Part shown: positions 6,388 to 11,365 of the stretch, one piece after another
How positions within the stretch are numbered: the stretch's first letter is position 1
How the letters are laid out: each line of letters opens with the position of its first letter
From: HyVt-560 sp964577195
Lineage (GTDB): Bacteria; Pseudomonadota; Gammaproteobacteria; UWMA-0217
Direction: 5' to 3'
DNA: 11,365 nucleotides
NCBI GenBank assembly: GCA_964577195.1
Contig: CAZNYF010000094.1
Span: 1 to 11,365 of the forward strand
The notes under the pieces: model-generated
Database searches by the model: none
Told to the model about the DNA's origin: nothing
Seen by the model: only the letters and a program-made list of their open reading frames with translations
Program-made: the position numbers and the translations under genes

Positions 6388-7347
6388 CTATTTTTTCCAG
6401 ATACCCGATATCCCGGCGACACCCTGCGCGCCGCAGCGAAACGACTGATTCAGATCTGCTGCCCTCATGCCGCCGAGGGCGTAAACCGGTATTTGACAAC
6501 ACTCAACCAACGCTAAAAACTCAGGCCAACCCATTGACGTTGCATCGGGGTGGCTATTGGTCATCTTCACCGGTGACAAAAAGACAAAATCCAGTTGGAG
6601 TTTCTCGGCCTGTTTGAGCTCCTTGACTGAATGACAGGCAGCAGAAACCAGGTAATCTTTCGTTACCGGCCTACTCTCCAGTGACATCAATCGTTTACTA
6701 TTAAGGTGTAACCCGCCGGCATTCAAATTCATTACTTCTTCAGCCGATGAGGTCAGGAGTAATTTGCTACCGGCGCTATTCGCAATTTTAACGGCGTTAA
6801 CGGCAACCTCTGTGTAACCTGATTGGCTATATTCCGGTAGCCGCAGAACAGCCAAATCATGTAGAGGAAGATTCTTTTTCAGCGATTCGAGTAATTGCGC
6901 TGAATCATCCCAGGCAGGGGGTGTAATCGCACAAACTTCGGGTAATTGCGCTGCCTGAATAATCGGAAGATTAGCAGTAGGAAACTCAAATTCATTGAGC
7001 TGGGAGAGCTTCACCCAGCGAATAGGCTGCCCTTCCCTACCTTGTGGCTTTCCGCTAAACCCAGTCACCTTAAATACGGACAATCGGACAGATTTTTCCG
7101 GGTAATGGTGCAGGATTTGAATCAACGGCCTGGCATTGTTGATGACGATGCCTAGCTCTTCTTTTAGCTCCCGGGCGAGTGCTTGCTGCGATGTTTCACC
7201 CATCTCAAGCTTTCCACCCGGGAACTCCCACTTGCCACCCTGATGTTTGGGTTTTGCCCGCTTAGAGATGAGAATTTGACCCATTCGCTCGATGACAGCA
7301 GCCGCGACTTCCAGCGGTTGATCAGCGTTAGGATCGGTAATCGGCAT
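6388..7347 (-). CDS. mutT: Nudix hydrolase (MutT type) fused to ThiE/TenI-like domain
   Basis: A two-domain protein of 319 residues from the chosen ATG at 7347. The N-terminal half (about 11-130) is a MutT-type Nudix enzyme with an exact Nudix box from Gly45 to Ile67: G-x5-E51-x7-R59-E60-L-x-E63-E64-x-G66. MutT proteins remove 8-oxo-dGTP and so lower mutation. The C-terminal half (about 160-319) is a thiamine-phosphate-synthase-like barrel with GGLHL (211-215), SAACHS (235-240), LSPV..TNSHP (257-267), PVYALGGM (287-294) and GAQGVAGI (306-313). This fusion is known in Pseudomonas and relatives next to secA-argJ; the role of the second domain is not established. The start giving MPITDPN is favoured because the Nudix domain begins about ten residues later; it overlaps the argJ end by 20 nt. 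ATGs at 7359 and 7365 are alternatives, and none has a strong ribosome site. Confidence 0.93.
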   Translation of the reverse strand: MPITDPNADQPLEVAAAVIERMGQILISKRAKPKHQGGKWEFPGGKLEMGETSQQALARELKEELGIVINNARPLIQILHHYPEKSVRLSVFKVTGFSGKPQGREGQPIRWVKLSQLNEFEFPTANLPIIQAAQLPEVCAITPPAWDDSAQLLESLKKNLPLHDLAVLRLPEYSQSGYTEVAVNAVKIANSAGSKLLLTSSAEEVMNLNAGGLHLNSKRLMSLESRPVTKDYLVSAACHSVKELKQAEKLQLDFVFLSPVKMTNSHPDATSMGWPEFLALVECCQIPVYALGGMRAADLNQSFRCGAQGVAGISGIWKK

Positions 7348-8530
7348 TGATCTGAACATACCCATGCGATAAATCGGAGGTCCAGACAGTCGCGCTTCCA
7401 GTACTTTGGTGCAAGTTAATAGAAATCTGGATCTCAGCTTCATCCATCACCGCTTGGCCAGCAGCTTCGGTATAGTCCATTGCAGGTTGTCCCTGATGAA
7501 TAATAGCGACATCGCCCAGTGAAATATCGACCTTAGACAAATCAAACTCAGACACTTGCGCACGACCTACTGCGGCAAGAATTCTGCCCCAATTGGGATC
7601 ACTTGCAAACATGGCAGTTTTCACTAATGGAGAATTTGCGACTGTGTAGGCGATAACCTTCGCGTCCTCATTGCTCGCGGCCTGAGTGACATCGATTTGG
7701 ACAAACTTAGTTGCACCTTCTGCATCTCGAATAATCGACTGAGCGAGATAAAAAAAGACCTCGCTAACCGCATCCCAAAATGCCGCATGATCGCTAGCAT
7801 CGACACCCGACTTACCCGTCGCCATCAGCAAACAGGCATCGTTAGTAGAGGTGTCGCCATCGACAGTGATGCTATTAAAACTTGTCTCGACAAACTCTTT
7901 CAACTTCTGCTCAAGCATCGATTGATCGATTTGCGCATCGGTGGCGATATACGCCAGCATCGTCGCCATATCAGGATGAATCATGCCGGAACCTTTAACG
8001 ATGCCGGTTACCGTTGTCGTTACACCATCCACTTCAACCTGTCTTGATATGCCCTTTGGCACAGTATCGGTTGTCATAATGGCGTGTGCAGCAGTTTGCC
8101 AGGCATCTTCGGTTAGAGAGTCAAACAGTGGTTGAATCGAGTGGGTGATTTTATCGACCGGAAGTTGCTCGCCGATCACGCCTGTGGAGAATGGCAGTAC
8201 CGTGGTCGAACTCAAAGCAGATACCGCCGCAACAGCATCGCAAGTTTCCCGCGCGTTTTGCTCTCCCAAATCTCCAGTGCCAGCGTTAGCATTGCCAGCA
8301 TTAATCAGCAAATAGCGCGGTGCGGATTGAGCAAGATGCTGTTTAGCAACCGTTACCGGCGCAGCGCAGAATCGATTTTTTGTAAAAACTGCTGCTGTGC
8401 GTGAAGTCTCGGCCAACTCAATCAACAACAATTCATTACGATTCTGATAGCGAATCCCCGCATGAACAGCCGAGAGCCGAATTCCGGAAATAGGCAATAG
8501 ATCCAGCTTGTCACTAAGACCCACTGCCAT
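7328..8530 (-). CDS. argJ: ArgJ, bifunctional ornithine acetyltransferase / N-acetylglutamate synthase
   Basis: ArgJ transfers the acetyl group from N-acetylornithine to glutamate, recycling acetyl groups in arginine synthesis; some family members also use acetyl-CoA. The protein is made as one chain that cuts itself before a Thr. That site is present: KGSGMIHPDMATMLA at 179-193, cleavage expected between Ala189 and Thr190, which becomes the nucleophile. Other family blocks are LLINAGNANAGTG (74-86), the STGVIGEQLP segment (115-124, oxyanion Thr116-Gly117), MTTDTVPKG (152-160), the RDAEGATKF block, SPLVKTAMFASDPNWGRI and a C-terminus ending YVQINADYRS. The open frame reaches 74 codons further upstream inside secA, but MAVGL at 8530 is the usual start, giving 400 residues, the normal length. 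Only 4 nt separate it from the secA stop, so it is co-transcribed and probably coupled. Confidence 0.97.
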   Translation of the reverse strand: MAVGLSDKLDLLPISGIRLSAVHAGIRYQNRNELLLIELAETSRTAAVFTKNRFCAAPVTVAKQHLAQSAPRYLLINAGNANAGTGDLGEQNARETCDAVAAVSALSSTTVLPFSTGVIGEQLPVDKITHSIQPLFDSLTEDAWQTAAHAIMTTDTVPKGISRQVEVDGVTTTVTGIVKGSGMIHPDMATMLAYIATDAQIDQSMLEQKLKEFVETSFNSITVDGDTSTNDACLLMATGKSGVDASDHAAFWDAVSEVFFYLAQSIIRDAEGATKFVQIDVTQAASNEDAKVIAYTVANSPLVKTAMFASDPNWGRILAAVGRAQVSEFDLSKVDISLGDVAIIHQGQPAMDYTEAAGQAVMDEAEIQISINLHQSTGSATVWTSDLSHGYVQINADYRS

Positions 8531-8534
8531 CGGG

Positions 8535-11246
8535 TTAACCCAGCTTACCGTGACACTGTTTGAATTTTTTTCCAGACCCGCAAGGGCAAGGCTCGTTTCG
8601 ACCAACTTTTTTGTCGCTACGAGTAAATGGCTCTTCGGTAGCTTCTGCAACTTGTTCCTGCACTTGGGGAGCCGTGCCTGAATCCAGTGCGTCTGCGGGA
8701 GCATGCTGGTATTCAACATTGTCAAGAATTGGATTTTCCACAGGAGGGGCATCCTGAGCCGTTTGAATTTGTAGACGCATCATCATGGATGAGACATCAA
8801 AATTCATCCGCTCCAATAGACTCTGGAACATCGTGAACGCTTCTTTTTTGTATTCCTGCTTGGGATTCTTTTGCGCATAACCACGCAAGCCGATGCCCTG
8901 GCGCAAGTAATCCATCGCTGCCAAGTGATCTTTCCAATGTGAATCTAGCACTCGCAACATCACGTCTTTTTCGACTTGTCGCATCAGCTCATCGCCATAC
9001 TCTACTTCTTTTTCCGCATATTGCGTTTCGACTACGCCAACAATTTTCTCGATCAATGCCTCTTCATGCAGCTTGTCATCCTGATCGAGCCATTCCTGAA
9101 GTGATAACTCCAGATTAAAGTCTGTCAGCATAGCTTCCTGCAACCCAGGTATATCCCACTGATCTTCGATGCTGCCAGCTGGAATAAATTCATTCACTTT
9201 ACCGGCAATGGCGTCGGCCCTGAGATCGCGAAACTCTTCTTTCATATCAGCAGATGACAACAACTCATCACGCTGCTCGTAAACCACGTTACGCTGATCA
9301 TTCGCTACGTCATCGTAATCGAGCAGGTTTTTTCGTACGTCAAAGTTATGTGCTTCTACCTTGCGTTGGGCATTTTCGATAGATTTGGAAACCATCGAGT
9401 TTTCAATCGCGTCACCATCATCCATTCCCAACCGCTTCATCAATGAACGCATTCGGTCGGAGGCAAAGATACGCATTAAGTTATCTTCGAGTGAGATAAA
9501 GAAACGCGTTGAACCCGGATCACCCTGACGACCAGAACGGCCACGCAGCTGGTTATCTACACGTCGTGATTCATGACGCTCGGTACCAATAATATGCAAA
9601 CCACCGGAAGCAATGACATCATCATGACGAATTTGCCAGGCGGCTTTGGCTTTTTCTGCTGCCTCGGGTGAGACATTTTCACCCAGCGCAGCCATGTCGG
9701 CGTCAAAGCTACCACCCAGCACAATATCAGTACCTCGACCAGCCATATTGGTTGCGATGGTGACTGCACCGGCACGCCCAGCCTGTTCGATGATATGCGC
9801 TTCGCGCTCGTGCTGCTTGGCATTCAAAACTTCGTGCGACACTTTGGATTGCTTCAATAGACCGGATAGGTATTCCGATGTCTCGATAGAAGCAGTTCCC
9901 ACCAAAACAGGCCGCTGTTCATCCACCCGTTCTTTAATGTCTTCAATAATCGCCAGATACTTTGCTTCATGGTTGAGATAAACGAGGTCATTGTCATCTT
10001 TTCTTACCATCTCCGTATGCGTCGGAATGACCACAACTTCCAGGCCATAAATCTGGTGAAACTCAAAGGCTTCTGTATCCGCTGTACCCGTCATTCCTGA
10101 TAGCTTGGAGTACAACCGGAAGTAGTTCTGAAAGGTAATAGATGCCAGCGTGTGGTTCTCTGCCTGAATCTGTACGCCTTCTTTAGCTTCCATTGCCTGA
10201 TGCAGGCCATCAGACCAGCGCCTGCCCTGCATTGTTCTACCAGTGAATTCATCGACAATAATAATCTCACCGTCGCGAACAATGTAATCTACGTCTTTCT
10301 GGAACAAGGAATTGGCACGTAACGCCGCATCAACATGATGTAATAAACCGAGATTATTGGTATTGTAAAGACTATCGCCCTCTTGCAATAAACCGGCTTC
10401 AGTCAATAGCGCTTCAATTTTGTCGTGTCCTTCTTCAGTGATGAATGCTTGCTTGGATTTTTCATCAACAGAGTAATCGCCAGGACCGTCTTCCTCTTCT
10501 TGCTTAACCAGCTGTGGAGCAATCGAATTGACTTTTGCATAGTGCTCGGAAGTTTCTTCTGCCGGGCCGGAAATAATCAGTGGTGTTCTGGCCTCATCAA
10601 TTAGAATCGAATCAACTTCGTCAACGATGGCAAAACTCAACGGGCGCTGAACGCGTGACTCGGCGGAAGCCGCCATATTGTCTCTGAGATAATCAAAGCC
10701 AAATTCGTTATTGGTGCCATAAGTAATATCGGCAGCGTAAGCTTCCTGCCGCTGTACCTGATCGATGCCGCCCAGAATCACGCCAACAGTCATACCAAGC
10801 AAGTTGTAGAGAGGACGCATCCAATCAGCATCGCGTTGCGCTAGATAGTCATTTACCGTGATAAGGTGAACACCTTCACCACTCAACGCATTTAGATAGA
10901 CCGCCAGTGTTGCAACCAGTGTTTTTCCTTCACCGGTCTTCATCTCAGCGATTTTGCCTTCATTGAGTACCATGCCACCGATCATCTGAACATCGTAATG
11001 CCGCATGCCCAAGGCGCGCTTACCGGCCTCTCTGACCACGGCAAAAGCTTCTGGAAGCAAAGAATCTAACTTGTCTCCATCTTTCAGCCGTTCTTTAAAT
11101 TCTTCTGTTTTGGACTGAAGTGCAGAATCATCGAGCGCTTCAAGCACTTCTTCCATCGCATTAATTTGACCAACAGACTTACGATACTGTTTGACCAGCC
11201 TGTCATTTCGGCTTCCAAAGACTTTACGCGCGACGTTTCCTAACAT
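8535..11246 (-). CDS. secA: SecA preprotein translocase ATPase
   Basis: SecA is the motor ATPase that pushes unfolded proteins through the SecYEG channel. From the ATG at 11246 the protein has 903 residues, close to the 901 of E. coli. Marks in order: N-terminal KVFGSRNDR, Walker A MKTGEGKT (102-109), GTNNEFGFDYLRDN (177-190), Walker B/DEAD region DEVDSILIDEARTPLI (from 209), the SKLSGMTGTADTEAFEF block, NMAGRGTDI and GRSGRQGDPGSTRFF in the second motor domain, and a C-terminal zinc site CPCGSGKKFKQCH with Cys887, Cys889, Cys898 and His899, which binds SecB and phospholipid in relatives. A TTG four codons upstream (11258) could extend the frame, but it lacks a ribosome site and family proteins begin near MLGN. 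A GGATTGG lies just before the ATG. It leads the secA-argJ-mutT cluster; no secM is visible in the 100 nt upstream. Confidence 0.98.
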   Translation of the reverse strand: MLGNVARKVFGSRNDRLVKQYRKSVGQINAMEEVLEALDDSALQSKTEEFKERLKDGDKLDSLLPEAFAVVREAGKRALGMRHYDVQMIGGMVLNEGKIAEMKTGEGKTLVATLAVYLNALSGEGVHLITVNDYLAQRDADWMRPLYNLLGMTVGVILGGIDQVQRQEAYAADITYGTNNEFGFDYLRDNMAASAESRVQRPLSFAIVDEVDSILIDEARTPLIISGPAEETSEHYAKVNSIAPQLVKQEEEDGPGDYSVDEKSKQAFITEEGHDKIEALLTEAGLLQEGDSLYNTNNLGLLHHVDAALRANSLFQKDVDYIVRDGEIIIVDEFTGRTMQGRRWSDGLHQAMEAKEGVQIQAENHTLASITFQNYFRLYSKLSGMTGTADTEAFEFHQIYGLEVVVIPTHTEMVRKDDNDLVYLNHEAKYLAIIEDIKERVDEQRPVLVGTASIETSEYLSGLLKQSKVSHEVLNAKQHEREAHIIEQAGRAGAVTIATNMAGRGTDIVLGGSFDADMAALGENVSPEAAEKAKAAWQIRHDDVIASGGLHIIGTERHESRRVDNQLRGRSGRQGDPGSTRFFISLEDNLMRIFASDRMRSLMKRLGMDDGDAIENSMVSKSIENAQRKVEAHNFDVRKNLLDYDDVANDQRNVVYEQRDELLSSADMKEEFRDLRADAIAGKVNEFIPAGSIEDQWDIPGLQEAMLTDFNLELSLQEWLDQDDKLHEEALIEKIVGVVETQYAEKEVEYGDELMRQVEKDVMLRVLDSHWKDHLAAMDYLRQGIGLRGYAQKNPKQEYKKEAFTMFQSLLERMNFDVSSMMMRLQIQTAQDAPPVENPILDNVEYQHAPADALDSGTAPQVQEQVAEATEEPFTRSDKKVGRNEPCPCGSGKKFKQCHGKLG

Positions 11247-11263
11247 GAACCAATCCAACTAGA

Positions 11264-11304
11264 TTTATAGGGCGGCTAATCATAGCGCAAGTGATGCTTT
11301 GCGC
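11264..11304 (-). promoter_or_regulatory. Candidate secA promoter region with inverted repeat
   Basis: Read on the minus strand, this stretch holds two -10-like boxes, TATGAT (11284-11279) and TATAAA (11269-11264). Neither has a good -35 at the ideal distance; TTGCGC (11290-11285) is 15 nt from TATAAA. A perfect 6-bp inverted repeat GCGCAA/TTGCGC (11285-11290 and 11299-11304, 8-nt loop) covers the area upstream of the boxes and could be a protein site or the stem of an upstream terminator. The region has no gene visible up to the window edge. Confidence 0.25.
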
Positions 11305-11365
11305 CTACAAGGGAGCTTGACCAGACTGTGAGTAATTACAGATAAACAGAAAAAACTTCGAGTTC

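Noticed and set aside
8531..8752. Longer start for argJ, 74 codons upstream
   Set aside because: The extra residues lie in another frame of the conserved secA 3' end and are not ArgJ-like; the MAVGL start gives the normal family length.
11247..11258. TTG start for secA four codons upstream
   Set aside because: No ribosome site before it; the ATG at 11246 gives the usual N-terminus and length.

Overview
The window looks like chromosomal DNA of a gammaproteobacterium. It carries two conserved housekeeping clusters in arrangements I know from Pseudomonas and relatives: algH-ruvX-pyrR-pyrB-pyrC' on the + strand and secA-argJ-mutT on the - strand. The lineage is not pinned down further than that. 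Codon use is mixed and GC content looks moderate, with more AT-rich intergenic stretches.

Layout. (1) 2-1725, + strand: the end of a broken IS1595-type transposase, whose stop codon touches the start of a DUF2459 exported protein, followed by a lipoprotein of the alpha/beta hydrolase fold. This is the accessory part of the window. (2) 1726-2036: a non-coding stretch with two overlapping, mutually exclusive small hairpins. (3) 2037-5866, + strand: algH (yqgE), ruvX (yqgF), pyrR, pyrB and a degenerate dihydroorotase pyrC', closely packed and probably one operon. (4) 5867-6162: an intergenic region holding a 162-bp near-palindromic, MITE-like element at 5976-6137, flanked by a 6-bp direct repeat, TAAGTA. 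(5) 6163-6384, + strand: a small acidic exported protein of unknown function, which starts 25 bp after the element. (6) 11246-6388, - strand: secA, argJ and a Nudix/ThiE-like fusion (MutT type), with a 4-nt gap between secA and argJ and an overlap between argJ and mutT. This cluster converges on the small gene with a 3-nt gap. (7) 11247-11365: upstream region of secA, with no gene seen.

How the genes work together. PyrB carries out the first committed step of pyrimidine synthesis. PyrC' has lost most of the metal-binding residues of a dihydroorotase and, as known for the Pseudomonas enzyme, probably serves as a structural partner of PyrB. A real dihydroorotase must then lie elsewhere in the genome. 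PyrR lies just upstream of pyrB. On the other strand SecA drives Sec protein export, ArgJ runs the acetyl cycle of arginine synthesis, and MutT probably cleans the nucleotide pool.

Most of the window is ordinary. The items most worth following up are the undescribed palindromic element with its duplication, the transposase remnant fused end-to-start to the DUF2459 gene, and the pseudo-dihydroorotase. I found no new defence, toxin or other multi-gene system.
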